Shown here piece by piece: positions 18,121-26,929 of a stretch of DNA of 64,000 nucleotides (position 1 is its first letter; each line of letters starts with the position of its first letter). The notes beneath the pieces are model-generated. The model was not told where the DNA came from, did not search any database, and was given only the letters and a program-made list of their open reading frames with translations. Origin of the DNA: Streptomyces sp. CT34 (GTDB taxonomy: Bacteria; Actinomycetota; Actinomycetes; Streptomycetales; Streptomycetaceae); contig NZ_KN708638.1 of assembly GCF_000805335.1 (NCBI RefSeq), positions 4,169,201-4,233,200 on the forward strand, given 5' to 3'. The translations under genes and the position numbers were made by a program.

Positions 18121-18894
18121 CTACGGCTTCACAGGCTGTGCGTAGTGGAGATCCACTGTGCCGGAGTAGCCGGGAAGAGTCACCGCCTCGTGCTGGTCGA
18201 CTTTCCAGCCGAGGCCGTAGGCGTTGACGTACTGGAGGTAGTTCTGGATGGCGGGGGACGCGGTCAGCGCCCGGTTGAGCGCATCGCGGTCGCCGACGGC
18301 GGTGATCTTGTACGGCGGGGAGTAGACGCGGCCCTGGAGGATCAGGGTGTTGCCGACGCAGCGGACCGCGCTGGTGGAGATCAGCCGCTGGTCCATGACC
18401 TTGATGCCCTTGGCGCCGCCGTGCCACAGGGCGTTCACCACGGCCTGGAGGTCCTGTTGGTGGATGACCAGGTCGTTGGGCTGCGGCTCGGGGATGCCCG
18501 GGATCTTGGCGGTGGCGTTCGGCGGGGCGTCCATGAGCGTGACCGTCAGGCCCGGACCGGTCAGCGGATCCAGGCCGGCGCTCTTCTCCAGCCCCTTGAG
18601 CCTGGTCTGCTCGGTCGTGGAGGCACTGCTGGTCTCGCGCCGGGCCAGCGCGTCGACCTGCGCGCGCAGGGCGGCGTTGCGGCCGTCCTGGGCCCCGTTC
18701 TTGTGGCTGCGTTCCTGGATGAGGTCGGAGAGCCGCAGCATCGAGTCGTCGGAGCGGAGATTGGTGCCGTGGGCGGTGTCGAAGCTGAGCCAGAACAGCA
18801 GCCCGGCGAGTGCGAAGACGACGAGGGTGAGGAGCCGGACGGGTCGCAGCCGCGGGCGGGGCGGACGCCCGGGGGAGTCAGCGGAATTGCTCAA
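18121..18894 (-). CDS. DUF881 family membrane protein
   Basis: 257 residues from TTG at 18892-18894, with an AAGGAG ribosome site ten bases upstream. One membrane helix at about 23-40, then a coiled-coil-like stretch (about 55-105) and an extracytoplasmic DUF881 domain with LTVTLMDAP, NDLVIHQQDLQAVVNALW and AVRCVGNTL. DUF881 proteins occur next to crgA and sortases across actinobacteria and resemble FtsQ/FtsL-type bitopic division proteins in architecture. That functional link is inference. Divergent from crgA. Confidence 0.88.
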   Translation of the reverse strand: MSNSADSPGRPPRPRLRPVRLLTLVVFALAGLLFWLSFDTAHGTNLRSDDSMLRLSDLIQERSHKNGAQDGRNAALRAQVDALARRETSSASTTEQTRLKGLEKSAGLDPLTGPGLTVTLMDAPPNATAKIPGIPEPQPNDLVIHQQDLQAVVNALWHGGAKGIKVMDQRLISTSAVRCVGNTLILQGRVYSPPYKITAVGDRDALNRALTASPAIQNYLQYVNAYGLGWKVDQHEAVTLPGYSGTVDLHYAQPVKP

Positions 18895-19070
18895 CGTACC
18901 CTTACTCCTTACGACGCCGCGGAAGCACTACGCTAACGGACGCCCGGGAAGGAAATCCGTTCCCACCGTGTCCGTACCCTGGCTCCCGTTCCGTACCGCC
19001 CCCGCACGGATGGGGCACCGCCGCTCGCCGTGGAGAGCGGGGGAGCAGCACATCGACAGGAGAGTTCCTC
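18895..19070. promoter_or_regulatory. Divergent promoter region DUF881/crgA
   Basis: 176 bp between divergent start codons, containing both promoters. No operator recognised. An AGGAGAG ribosome site precedes the crgA GTG. Confidence 0.4.
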
Positions 19071-19325
19071 GTGCCGAAGTCACGGATCCGCAAGAAGGAC
19101 GACTTCACGCCGCCGCCGGCGAAGACCACCGCCCTGAAGATGAACTCAGGCCGCGGCTGGGTCGCACCGCTGATGCTGGCGATGTTCCTGATCGGCCTGG
19201 CGTGGATCGTGCTGTTCTATGTGTCCGAGGGCGATCTGCCGATCAAGGCGATGGGCAACTGGAACATCGTCTGCGGTTTCGGCTTCATCGCGGTGGGCTT
19301 CGGCATCTCCACGCAGTGGAAGTAG
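19071..19325 (+). CDS. crgA: Cell division protein CrgA
   Basis: 84 residues, GTG start after a clear ribosome site. Basic N-terminus (PKSRIRKKDDF), then two membrane helices (about 32-50 and 64-80) separated by a short EGDLPIKAMGNWN loop. This is the full length and topology of CrgA, which coordinates FtsZ-ring assembly and septation in sporulating hyphae and recruits PBPs in mycobacteria. Monocistronic, divergent from DUF881. DnaA-box-like sequences lie just downstream. Confidence 0.95.
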   Translation: MPKSRIRKKDDFTPPPAKTTALKMNSGRGWVAPLMLAMFLIGLAWIVLFYVSEGDLPIKAMGNWNIVCGFGFIAVGFGISTQWK

Positions 19326-19355
19326 CGCAAGCCCTGCCCAAGGCCATCCACACAG

Positions 19356-19541
19356 TTATCCACAGCCGGGGAAAACTTCAGAAGATCTGTGGATAACCTT
19401 CGGGAGGTTGACGCCGGTGTGACCGGCGGTAGCCGCTCGCGGACCGCGTCTCCCCCTGTCCTTCCTGGGGAAACGCAGATCGGCGGGTCGGGAAGGATCT
19501 TCCGCACAGCATGCACAAGATCCGCCACGCACTGTGGACAA
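19356..19541. other. Three DnaA-box-like sequences downstream of crgA
   Basis: TTATCCACA at 19356-19364, its inverse TGTGGATAA at 19388-19396, and TGTGGACAA at 19533-19541, all in the crgA-rhomboid intergenic region. The first two are perfect matches to the classic bacterial DnaA box and face each other. They lie about 17.5 kb from oriC. Confidence 0.6.
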
Positions 19542-19568
19542 CGCGGTGCGGTGGTGTGGGTACGGCCC

Positions 19569-20477
19569 TCAGCCCACCAGCTGAAGGGTCCGTACCCACA
19601 CCACCGCGACGATCGCGAGCAGCGCCAGCACACAGGTCCCGGCCTGCACCAGCGTCCGGCGGTCGCGCGGCGCGTGCACCATCCCGAACGCCACCGCGGC
19701 GCCCACGACCAGCCCGCCGACATGTGCCTGCCAGGCGATGTTCGGCCACAGGAACGTGAAGGCCAGGTTGAGGCCGAGCAGGATCAGCACCGGCTTCATG
19801 TCGTAGCGCAGCCGGCGCATCAGCACCGCCGTCGCGCCCAGCAGCCCGAAGATCGCGCCGGACGCGCCCAGCGAGGGCTGGTTCTGCGCGGCGAGGAGAT
19901 ACGTCACGGCGCTGCCGCCGAGCCCGGCGAGCAGATAGAGCGCGCTGAAGCGGAGCCTGCCGAGGGCCGCCTCCAGGGGCGGACCCAGCCACCACAGCGA
20001 GAGCATGTTGAAGGCGATGTGCGGGATCTGCTGGTGCAGGAAGATCGCGGTCAGCAGGCGGTACCACTCGCCGTGGGCGACGCCGACGAGTTGGTAGTGG
20101 CTCGGGTCGACGGCGAGTCCGAGCATGTCCAGCCGGTCGACCAGGCCGCTGCCGGCCGCCAGGACCGCGACGAACACGGCGGCGTTGATGCCCAGGAGGA
20201 TCTTGGTGATCAGCCGCGGGTCGGCGGTGACCGCGCTGCCCGCTATCGTGCGCGGCGCACTGGCACCCGGCGCCTGGCCGGTGCCGCCGCCGTTGCGTAC
20301 GCAGTCCGGGCACTGGAAGCCGACCGAGGCGCTGACCATGCACTCCGGGCAGATCGGCCGGTCACAGCGGGTGCAGCGGATGCCGGTCATCCGGTCCGGA
20401 TGGCGGTAGCAGCCGGACAGGCCCGCGCGGCCCTGCGCGTCCTGCGGCTCCTGTGGGCTGCCTGGCACCTGGTCCAT
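19569..20477 (-). CDS. Rhomboid-family serine protease with zinc-binding N-terminus
   Basis: 302 residues from ATG at 20475-20477; the frame upstream of it is low-quality. Residues 23-59 carry seven cysteines (CYRHPD, CTRCDRPICPEC, CPDC) in a B-box-like zinc motif. Then come about six to seven membrane helices. The catalytic dyad is Ser206 in LGASGAIFG and His252 in QAHVGGLVVG, with HIAFNMLSLWWLG before them. An intramembrane protease with a cytoplasmic zinc module; substrates unknown. It lies downstream of the cyclophilin gene, which has its own terminator. Confidence 0.92.
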   Translation of the reverse strand: MDQVPGSPQEPQDAQGRAGLSGCYRHPDRMTGIRCTRCDRPICPECMVSASVGFQCPDCVRNGGGTGQAPGASAPRTIAGSAVTADPRLITKILLGINAAVFVAVLAAGSGLVDRLDMLGLAVDPSHYQLVGVAHGEWYRLLTAIFLHQQIPHIAFNMLSLWWLGPPLEAALGRLRFSALYLLAGLGGSAVTYLLAAQNQPSLGASGAIFGLLGATAVLMRRLRYDMKPVLILLGLNLAFTFLWPNIAWQAHVGGLVVGAAVAFGMVHAPRDRRTLVQAGTCVLALLAIVAVVWVRTLQLVG

Positions 20478-20518
20478 CGTCCCTCGTCCTCTTTCTCGCC
20501 TGAGCGCGTGAACACACC

Positions 20519-20549
20519 CGCCCCGCCCGGTGTACGACCGGGCGGGGCG
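20519..20549 (-). terminator. Terminator of the cyclophilin gene
   Basis: A 12-bp GC stem (20519-20530 with 20538-20549), 7-base loop, 41 bases beyond the cyclophilin stop on the minus strand. Confidence 0.75.
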
Positions 20550-20589
20550 TAATGGTTCCCCCGGACCTCGCCGGGGCACAAGACGCGCC

Positions 20590-21117
20590 TCAGCGGGTCT
20601 CGATGACCACCGACTCGATGACGACGTCGTTCACCGGACGGTCGGTGCGCGGGTTGGTCTGGGTGTTGGCGATCGCGTCCACGACCTTCTTGCTGGCGTC
20701 GTTGGTGACCTCGCCGAAGATGGTGTGCTTGCCGGTCAGCCACGCGGTCGGCGCGACGGTGATGAAGAACTGCGAGCCGTTGGTGCCCGGACCGGCGTTG
20801 GCCATGGCCAGCAGGTACGGCTTGTTGAACGCCAGGTCGGGGTGGAACTCGTCGGCGAACTCGTAACCGGGGCCGCCGGTGCCGTTGCCCAGCGGGTCAC
20901 CGCCCTGGAGCATGAAGCCGCTGATGACCCGGTGGAAGACGGTGCCGTCGTAGAGCCGGTCGGTGGACTTCTTGCCGGTCGCCGGGTGGGTCCACTCCCG
21001 CTCGCCGTTGGCGAGCTCGACGAAGTTCTTGACCGTCTTGGGGGCATGGTTCGGCAGGAGCCGAATCTCGATGTCGCCCTGGTTCGTCTTCAGGGTGGCG
21101 TAGAGCTGCTCAGCCAC
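20590..21117 (-). CDS. Cyclophilin-type peptidyl-prolyl isomerase
   Basis: 175 residues, GTG start. A single cyclophilin domain without signal peptide: RLLPNHAPKTVKNFVELA, FHRVISGFMLQGGDPLGNGTGGPGY, NGSQFFIT and HTIFGEV. The catalytic Arg (FHRV) and Phe (QFF) are present. It catalyses cis-trans isomerisation of Xaa-Pro bonds in the cytoplasm. It is a single gene bounded by a terminator. Confidence 0.94.
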   Translation of the reverse strand: MAEQLYATLKTNQGDIEIRLLPNHAPKTVKNFVELANGEREWTHPATGKKSTDRLYDGTVFHRVISGFMLQGGDPLGNGTGGPGYEFADEFHPDLAFNKPYLLAMANAGPGTNGSQFFITVAPTAWLTGKHTIFGEVTNDASKKVVDAIANTQTNPRTDRPVNDVVIESVVIETR

Positions 21118-21410
21118 GATCTACCTTCCATAGTCTTCACTGACGGTCCCTGATCCTCGCACGAAGCGCCCGCCGCGCGCCCGGCCGCCACCTCATGACG
21201 GTGTTCGTACGCATTTCTCGCGCATGATGCGACGCAGCGTGGCATTGTCGTCACAAGGCTCCGGAAGGTCCCCAATGACCCGGATGCCCGCTCACACATG
21301 CCGGAGGACGCCCGAGCGGGCATGCTCGTCAATCGGGTGGACAGGCGACACAGCAGAGGCGGGGGAGCAGCCCCCGCACCCCGGACACACCACCGAGGAG
21401 GAGGATCCCC
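21118..21410. other. Intergenic region with 10-bp inverted repeat
   Basis: ATGCCCGCTC at 21284-21293 and its complement at 21314-21323, about 90 bases before the DUF5324 start. It may be an operator or attenuator. Otherwise only divergent promoters are expected here. Confidence 0.4.
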
Positions 21411-22130
21411 GTGACCCGCAAGGACAGCGTGCGCGCCGCGACCGGCACCGCCAAGGACAGCGTGCGGCACGCAGCGGAGGTGGTGGCTCCATATGCCGGT
21501 ACGGCCAGGGACGCCGCTGTCCACTACGCCCACGAGACCCGCACGCGAGTGGCCCCCAAGGTGGCCGAGGCGGCACACCAGGCCCGTTCCCAGTACGACG
21601 CCCATCTGTACCCGCGTATCGAGCACGCCCGCGGCGCGCTGCCGCCCAAGGTGGACGCGGTGGCGACCCGGGCCGCCTGCCGCACCCGCAAGGCCGCCCG
21701 CCAGGCCGCCGACTACGCCGCCCCGCGGCTGGAGAACGCCGTGGACAGCGCCCGCGCGGCGGCCGAGCCGGTGCGCGAGGAGGCGCTCGCCCGCGGCACC
21801 GCGGCGCTCGCCGCACTCCGCGGCCAGGTGACCGCCGCGGAGATCGAGAAGCTCCATAAGAAGCAGCACCGCCGGGCCGCCTGCGGCAAGGCGGCCAAGC
21901 GGCTGGCGCTGCTGGGGATCGTGGTGGCCGGCGCGGTCGCCGCCTGGAAGTGGTGGGACAAGCAGGCCAACCCGGACTGGCTGGTCGAGCCGCCGGCCCC
22001 CACCGAGGTCGGCGAGCGCGGCCATCTGAGCGCCGTCGACGGCAGCGAGGGCGCCCCGCTCGACCCCGATGTCCAGGCCAAGCAGGCCGAGGCCGACGAC
22101 GGCGAACGGGGCGGCGACACCACCGCCTGA
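21411..22130 (+). CDS. DUF5324 family protein
   Basis: 239 residues, GTG start with GGAGGAGG upstream. The first 170 residues are Ala/Arg/Glu-rich amphipathic helix (repeated DSVR-AA, TRVAPKVAEAAHQAR-like segments), likely coiled coil. A membrane helix follows at about 167-185 (LALLGIVVAGAVAAWKWW), then a short acidic tail. The pattern is that of DUF5324, a Streptomyces family of unknown function. It is followed by a strong terminator and stands alone. Confidence 0.85.
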   Translation: MTRKDSVRAATGTAKDSVRHAAEVVAPYAGTARDAAVHYAHETRTRVAPKVAEAAHQARSQYDAHLYPRIEHARGALPPKVDAVATRAACRTRKAARQAADYAAPRLENAVDSARAAAEPVREEALARGTAALAALRGQVTAAEIEKLHKKQHRRAACGKAAKRLALLGIVVAGAVAAWKWWDKQANPDWLVEPPAPTEVGERGHLSAVDGSEGAPLDPDVQAKQAEADDGERGGDTTA

Positions 22131-22139
22131 TCCGCACCA

Positions 22140-22176
22140 CCACGGGCCGCGCTCCTCATGGGGGCGCGGCCCGTGG
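22140..22176 (+). terminator. Terminator of the DUF5324 gene
   Basis: 13-bp stem (22140-22152 with 22164-22176), 11-base loop, ten bases after the stop codon. Confidence 0.8.
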
Positions 22177-22507
22177 CGTACGGCAGCTCAGGACGTCTCG
22201 GCCCGGCGCCCGGCCGCCGGCAGCGGGTCGGCGCGCCGGGCTGGTCCCGCCTCGCTCGCGCTGCTGATCGCCCTCGACCCGGACCCTGCCCGGCGCACCC
22301 GCGCCATCGGGGCCCGGACCGCACCGAGCGGCCTCGGCGCCGCCGCCGGGCCCGTACCGGGCGGCGGGATGATCGAACTCGGCGGCCGGCGGCCGGTGTT
22401 CCTCGTCACCCCGCCGCTCGCGCTCGCCGTCCTGCCGCTCGCCCGCCGGCACCCGGTGCCGGCCGCCCGGTCCGCCGGCACCGCCCCGGACCGCGGCACA
22501 GGCCGCA
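22177..22507. other. Intergenic region, no gene recognised
   Basis: About 330 bp of very high GC between the DUF5324 terminator and the tRNA-Ala terminator. Open frames run through it on both strands, but none resembles a protein family or has a ribosome site; they look like chance frames in GC-rich DNA. Confidence 0.5.
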
Positions 22508-22513
22508 CAAAAA

Positions 22514-22552
22514 AGCCCCCTCCGACCGCGTACCCGCAGGTCGGAGGGGGCT
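22514..22552 (-). terminator. Terminator of tRNA-Ala
   Basis: 14-bp stem (22514-22527 with 22539-22552), 11-base loop, followed on the minus strand by a T-run (six to seven T). Confidence 0.9.
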
Positions 22553-22558
22553 GTTCGG

Positions 22559-22631
22559 TGGAGCCTAGGGGAGTCGAACCCCTGACATCTGCCATGCAAA
22601 GACAGCGCTCTACCAACTGAGCTAAGGCCCC
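22559..22631 (-). tRNA. tRNA-Ala (anticodon TGC)
   Basis: 73 nt. Acceptor GGGGCCT pairs with AGGCTCC (one G-U). D arm AGCTCAGTTGGTAGAGC and T arm GTTCGACTC are canonical, and the anticodon loop TTTGCAT gives TGC. CCA not encoded. Confidence 0.96.
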
Positions 22632-22760
22632 TTCGCGCAACAGGGTACCCGGTGTCGGAGTCCTTTCCCGACCGGGTATCGCCGCGCACCGTAGCTCTCC
22701 GTAGGATGCTTCGCGAGATTCGCGGCAGCGAAGCGCGATCGGGGAGACAGGGGAGACGGC

Positions 22761-23309
22761 ATGGACGCAGCACAGCAGGAAGCCACCGCGCGGGCCCGGG
22801 AGCTCCAGCGCAGTTGGTACGGGGAACCTCTGGGCGCGCTGTTCCGCCGGCTGATCGACGACCTCGGGCTCAACCAGGCCCGGCTGGCCTCGGTGCTCGG
22901 ACTGTCCGCGCCGATGCTGTCCCAGCTGATGAGCGGGCAGCGCGCCAAGATAGGCAACCCGGCCGTGGTACAGCGGGTCCAGGCGCTCCAGGAACTGGCC
23001 GGGCAGGTCGCGGACGGCAGCGTCAGCGCCGCCGAGGCCACCGACCGGATGGAGGAGATCAAGAAGACGGCGGGCGGCTCGGTGCTGAACAACACCGCGC
23101 AGACCACGTCCTCGACGGGAGCCACCACCGTGCGCCGGGTGGTGCGGGAGATCCAGTCGCTGCTGCGGTCGGTCTCCGACGCCGGGGACATCATCGAGGC
23201 GGCGACCACGCTCGCCCCCACGCACCCCGAACTGGCAGAGTTCCTCAGGGTCTACGGTGCCGGCCGCACCGCGGACGCGGTCGCCCATTACGAGGCGCAC
23301 CAGAGTTAG
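22761..23309 (+). CDS. Helix-turn-helix DNA-binding protein
   Basis: 182 residues, ATG start. The Cro/C1-type HTH is at about residues 32-60 (LNQARLASVLGLSAPMLSQLMSGQR). A helical second half (RRVVREIQSLLRSVSDAGDIIEAATTLAPTHPELAEFLRVYGAGR) may be a dimerisation or sensing domain. A kinase gene begins 68 bp downstream on the same strand, so the two probably form a unit in which the regulator is a kinase substrate or partner. That link is inference from position. Confidence 0.85.
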   Translation: MDAAQQEATARARELQRSWYGEPLGALFRRLIDDLGLNQARLASVLGLSAPMLSQLMSGQRAKIGNPAVVQRVQALQELAGQVADGSVSAAEATDRMEEIKKTAGGSVLNNTAQTTSSTGATTVRRVVREIQSLLRSVSDAGDIIEAATTLAPTHPELAEFLRVYGAGRTADAVAHYEAHQS

Positions 23310-23376
23310 CCGGGGAGCGTTGGCCAGCCGGGAGTCGGTCGCAGGGGATTCGTGGTCCAGGAGCGGACGGGGCGCA

Positions 23377-24789
23377 ATGGGTGAGATCTTCGCCGGTCGG
23401 TACGAGCTCGTGGATCCGATCGGACGGGGCGGAGTGGGCGCGGTCTGGCGCGCCTGGGACCACCGGCGGCGCCGCTACGTGGCGGCGAAAGTGCTCCAGC
23501 AGAGTGATGCGCACACGCTGTTGCGCTTCGTCCGCGAACAGGCGCTGCGGATCGATCACCCGCATGTGCTGGCCCCGGCGAGCTGGGCCGCGGACGACGA
23601 CAAGGTGCTGTTCACCATGGATCTGGTGCACGGCGGCTCGTTGGCCCATCTGTCCGGCGACTACGGCCCGTTGCCGCCGCGGATGGTCTGCATGCTGATG
23701 GACCAGCTGCTGGCCGGACTGACCGCCGTACACGCCGAGGGCGTGGTGCACCGGGACATCAAACCGGCGAACCTCCTGCTGGAGGCCACCGGCACCGGCC
23801 GCCCCCACCTGCGGCTGTCCGACTTCGGCATCGCGATGCGCAAGGGTGAGCCGCGGCTCACCGAGACCAACTACGTGGTGGGCACGCCCGGTTACTTCGC
23901 GCCGGAGCAAATGCTGGGCGCCGAACCGGACTTCCCCGCCGACCTGTTCGCCGCCGGACTGGTCGCGCTCTCCCTGCTCACCGGCGTCAAGCCGGACGCG
24001 GAGGCGCTGATCCGGCACTTCGCGGACCACGGCGGAATACCGAACGCCCCCGAAGGGGTACCGGAACCGCTGTGGCAGGTGCTGGCCTCACTGGTCCACC
24101 CGGACCCGGACGCCCGCTTCAAGACCGCGACGGGGGCCCGGAAGGCGCTGCTGGCGGCGGCCGAGCTGCTGCCCGAGGCGACGATCGAGGACGAGGTCGT
24201 CGAGGTCTTCGACCACATCGGGCCGCTGCCCGCCGGATTCGGCCCGGACGGGCCGCTGCGCACCGCCGGCGGCGCGGGCACGACCGGCGGCACGGCAGCG
24301 GCTGCCGCCGGGGACGCCGGGCCCCCCGGAGACTCCGGGACCGCAGAGCCGGCCACGCCCGGGCCCGGCTCCCTGTCGGACACCGGGAGTTTCCAGCTCG
24401 CACCGCCGGAGCCGCAGATCCCGCCGCCGCCGAGCACCCCGCCGAACCCGGCGCCGATGCCGCCGGGACCGCCGCCGGCCCGGAACATCCCGGCCCCGCC
24501 GAGCACCCCGCCGCGGACCCCCGCCCCGATCCCCCGCTACGAGCCGACCACCGCCGGCCCCCCGGAGGCCGCAGCGACCCGTCCGTACACCAACGGCCAG
24601 CCCCCGCTCACCGGCCGGCCGCCGGGCGCCGCCCAGGCCCCGGCGACGCCTCCCCCGGGCTCCCCCGCGGCGCCGCAGCCCGCCGTCGCGGACCGCAGAC
24701 CCGGGCCGCCCCCGAAGGTCGCGGTTCCGGTGCTCATCGTGGCCCTGCTGTGCATCGCGGTCGGCGTCTGGGCCCTGCTCGGCGCCTGA
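23377..24789 (+). CDS. Tail-anchored Ser/Thr protein kinase
   Basis: 470 residues from ATG at 23377. Kinase domain about 1-270 with GRGGVGAVWRAWD, Lys38, HRD at 125-127 and DFG at 149-151, all intact. A long Pro/Ala/Gly-rich linker (about 285-445) leads to a single membrane helix at the extreme C-terminus (VPVLIVALLCIAVGVWALLG) with almost nothing beyond. There is no extracytoplasmic sensor, so unlike PknB it must sense cytoplasmic or membrane partners. It sits directly after the HTH gene. Confidence 0.92.
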   Translation: MGEIFAGRYELVDPIGRGGVGAVWRAWDHRRRRYVAAKVLQQSDAHTLLRFVREQALRIDHPHVLAPASWAADDDKVLFTMDLVHGGSLAHLSGDYGPLPPRMVCMLMDQLLAGLTAVHAEGVVHRDIKPANLLLEATGTGRPHLRLSDFGIAMRKGEPRLTETNYVVGTPGYFAPEQMLGAEPDFPADLFAAGLVALSLLTGVKPDAEALIRHFADHGGIPNAPEGVPEPLWQVLASLVHPDPDARFKTATGARKALLAAAELLPEATIEDEVVEVFDHIGPLPAGFGPDGPLRTAGGAGTTGGTAAAAAGDAGPPGDSGTAEPATPGPGSLSDTGSFQLAPPEPQIPPPPSTPPNPAPMPPGPPPARNIPAPPSTPPRTPAPIPRYEPTTAGPPEAAATRPYTNGQPPLTGRPPGAAQAPATPPPGSPAAPQPAVADRRPGPPPKVAVPVLIVALLCIAVGVWALLGA

Positions 24790-24966
24790 CGCGGGGCCTG
24801 CGGGCTCAGCGGGCCGGGGCGGCGCCGCCCGTGGCCGCCGTGCCGTCGGGCGCCCTCGCACAGCCCGGTACGCCGCCGGCCGCGGCCACGCCCACCGTGC
24901 CCGGTGCGAGCACCGGTACGGCCGGCGCCACCGGGACCACCAAGCCCCGGGCCGCCGCCCGGCGGT

Positions 24967-26379
24967 TCACCACGAGCCGCTCTTCCGCGGATCCCCCGCC
25001 GCACCGGTCGGCCGCGGCTTGCGGCGGGCCCAGACGTACGACGTCCCGAGGCCCACCAGCAGCAGGACGCCCACCACGCCGACGGAGACCCCGGCCACCC
25101 GGATCGCGGGCCATCTGCCGGTGCCCGCCGCGGACCCCGAACCACCGCCCGTGACACCGCTGTTGAGCGGCGTCGCGGCGGCCTCCGGCCCGGCCTTCTC
25201 CTTGCCCAGGACGGCCACCCGCAGCACCACACCGATCTGCGGACTCTCGCTGATCTGGGCGGCCCTGGCGCCCAGCGTGACCGCGATGTAGAAGTCGCCC
25301 TTGGCGTGGACGGGGATGACGTCGGGATGGGTCTCGTAGCGGTTGGCCCAGGAGACCGGCACGGTCCCCATCTTCAGCGACGCCACCCGCCCGTTGTAGG
25401 GCACCTGCGGGATGAACTGGCCGGTGCCGTTGCCGACCGGCGCCCGGTACGGCGTGTAGACCTGGGTGCTGCCGAAGGACGTCCGGGTGACAGAGCCTTT
25501 GGCCTTGGGCTCGTTGGCGAACTCCACGTCGTAGCGCAGCTGCTGGCCCCAGCCGACCGGCACCTTGTACCAGAGCGTCTGGGCCGGAAGGATCCGGTCC
25601 CGCCAGACGCCCTGGTGCAGCAGGCTGGCGTCGTTGAAGCCGGTGCCGCCGGAGACCCCCTTGGGAGCGGTGGTGGGCAGCGTGGCGTCCTTGCCGCCGG
25701 CGCCGTAGTCCGGCTGGGACGGGGCGGGAGTGACGCCCTTGGGCAGCGGAGGTTCCACGTGAAACGTCAGCTCCAGCGGCCAGCGGGCGGCGCTCGCCGC
25801 CTTGGCCGCCGTGCGCTGGACGACCAGCCAGTACCGGCCCGCCTTGTCGCAGCTGTTGGTGCCGTGCTGCGACGGGATCCGGCTGACGGCCGAGGTCAGC
25901 GGTGCGGCTCCGTCCCGCTGCCCGGACATCGCGGTCGTGGATGCGCAGGAACTGTCCGTGCCGTACACGACCTTGGTGTGCAGCGCGTCCGGGGCGTCGG
26001 CCGCCGCGCCGGCCTGGGGGACCGCCGTCGCCGAGAAGTCCGCCGCCGACGCCGCGTCCAGGTCGGTGGCGTAGTACCGCTCTTCGTTGGGGCCGATGCT
26101 GTCCTGATACTGCCCCGGCGCGATGACCGGCGCACTCTGCCGGTCGGCCGTGCCCCGGACCGGTTTACCACTCAACTGGTAGCCGGGTGGGGAGAGTTGA
26201 CCGGACCGCTGCACCTGGCGGGAGAGCGCCCCGGCATCCGGGGCGTCGTGCGTCATGCCGGTGTCCTCGGCGGCCGGCGCCGCGGGCGGTGCCGCCGCGG
26301 CCGGGAGGACCGCCGAGGTGAGGGCCAGCAACAGCCCCCCGAGCGCCGCCACCGCCCCGCGGGATGGTCGTCGTGCCAT
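24967..26379 (-). CDS. Secreted, C-terminally anchored protein of unknown family
   Basis: 470 residues, ATG start. A signal peptide (MARRPSRGAVAALGG..., cleavage after AAAA near residue 30) starts a large extracytoplasmic region. That region has beta-rich segments and two cysteine pairs (near SSCAS and NSCDK). A C-terminal helix VAGVSVGVVGVLLLVGLGTSYV precedes a basic tail, a type I topology. I do not recognise the family. It converges on the kinase gene. A near-parS sequence lies inside at 25752, read in a different frame (FHV) from the other intragenic sites. Confidence 0.75.
   Translation of the reverse strand: MARRPSRGAVAALGGLLLALTSAVLPAAAAPPAAPAAEDTGMTHDAPDAGALSRQVQRSGQLSPPGYQLSGKPVRGTADRQSAPVIAPGQYQDSIGPNEERYYATDLDAASAADFSATAVPQAGAAADAPDALHTKVVYGTDSSCASTTAMSGQRDGAAPLTSAVSRIPSQHGTNSCDKAGRYWLVVQRTAAKAASAARWPLELTFHVEPPLPKGVTPAPSQPDYGAGGKDATLPTTAPKGVSGGTGFNDASLLHQGVWRDRILPAQTLWYKVPVGWGQQLRYDVEFANEPKAKGSVTRTSFGSTQVYTPYRAPVGNGTGQFIPQVPYNGRVASLKMGTVPVSWANRYETHPDVIPVHAKGDFYIAVTLGARAAQISESPQIGVVLRVAVLGKEKAGPEAAATPLNSGVTGGGSGSAAGTGRWPAIRVAGVSVGVVGVLLLVGLGTSYVWARRKPRPTGAAGDPRKSGSW
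25752..25765. other. Degenerate parS-like site
   Basis: GTTCCACGTGAAAC, one mismatch to parS, inside the secreted-protein gene. Confidence 0.6.
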
Positions 26380-26563
26380 GTCGTCGTCCCCCTCGCGTCC
26401 CGCCGATCACATCACAGCCACCGCCATCCCGGACATCGACTTTGCCATTGCAATGCAATGATGTGCGATAGCAAACCGACCGGCCTGTCCGCTCCCGGAC
26501 GTACGAAACCCCGGCCGCTCATCGGCAACCGGGGTCTCCGCAAACTGTGCTGTGCGTGTGGTC

Positions 26564-26698
26564 TCACACACCCGAACCTGCGGGCACGGAGTCGGTCGCC
26601 TCCGTCCACAGATCCTGCTCGGCGCGATCCGCCTGGATCTGGCGGTACACGAGGAGCCCGCCGATGGCGGCCAGTGCGACCAGGAGAAGCTTCTTCAC
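26564..26698 (-). CDS. DLW-39 family small membrane protein
   Basis: 44 residues from GTG at 26696-26698, a size that is easily missed. It begins MKKLLLVALAAIGGLLVYR (membrane helix), then IQADRAEQDLWTEATD, containing the invariant AEQDLW that names the DLW-39 family. These proteins occur throughout Streptomyces and relatives next to gyrA and tRNA-Ile, with no known function. An upstream start would extend into the promoter. Terminator and tRNA-Ile lie upstream on the same strand. Confidence 0.9.
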   Translation of the reverse strand: MKKLLLVALAAIGGLLVYRQIQADRAEQDLWTEATDSVPAGSGV

Positions 26699-26884
26699 CG
26701 CGCGACCTCGTCTTTCGTTGACGTAGGGGACCCTATGTCGGCCGATGATACACACCGGCCGATACCGATCGGTTATCTAGCCCGCACTCGGCAACACCCC
26801 GTTCCCGGGCGCCGAAGGGCCTCAACTTCCGCCCCTGTACAACGAATCGCCCGTGCCCCCGGTTCCCGTCTCCCCGGCAAAAAG

Positions 26885-26924
26885 CATCGGCCCGGCGGGA
26901 GTTTTCTCCGGCCGGGCCGATGCT
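26885..26924 (-). terminator. Terminator of tRNA-Ile
   Basis: 13-bp outer stem (26885-26897 with 26912-26924) plus an inner GGAG-TTTT-CTCC stem, followed on the minus strand by TTTTTGCC. Strong intrinsic terminator just after the tRNA. Confidence 0.9.
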
Positions 26925-26929
26925 GCGGT

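Noticed and set aside
22069..22620. Plus-strand frame between DUF5324 and the tRNA-Ala region
   Set aside because: Passes through two terminators and into a tRNA gene; not a protein gene.
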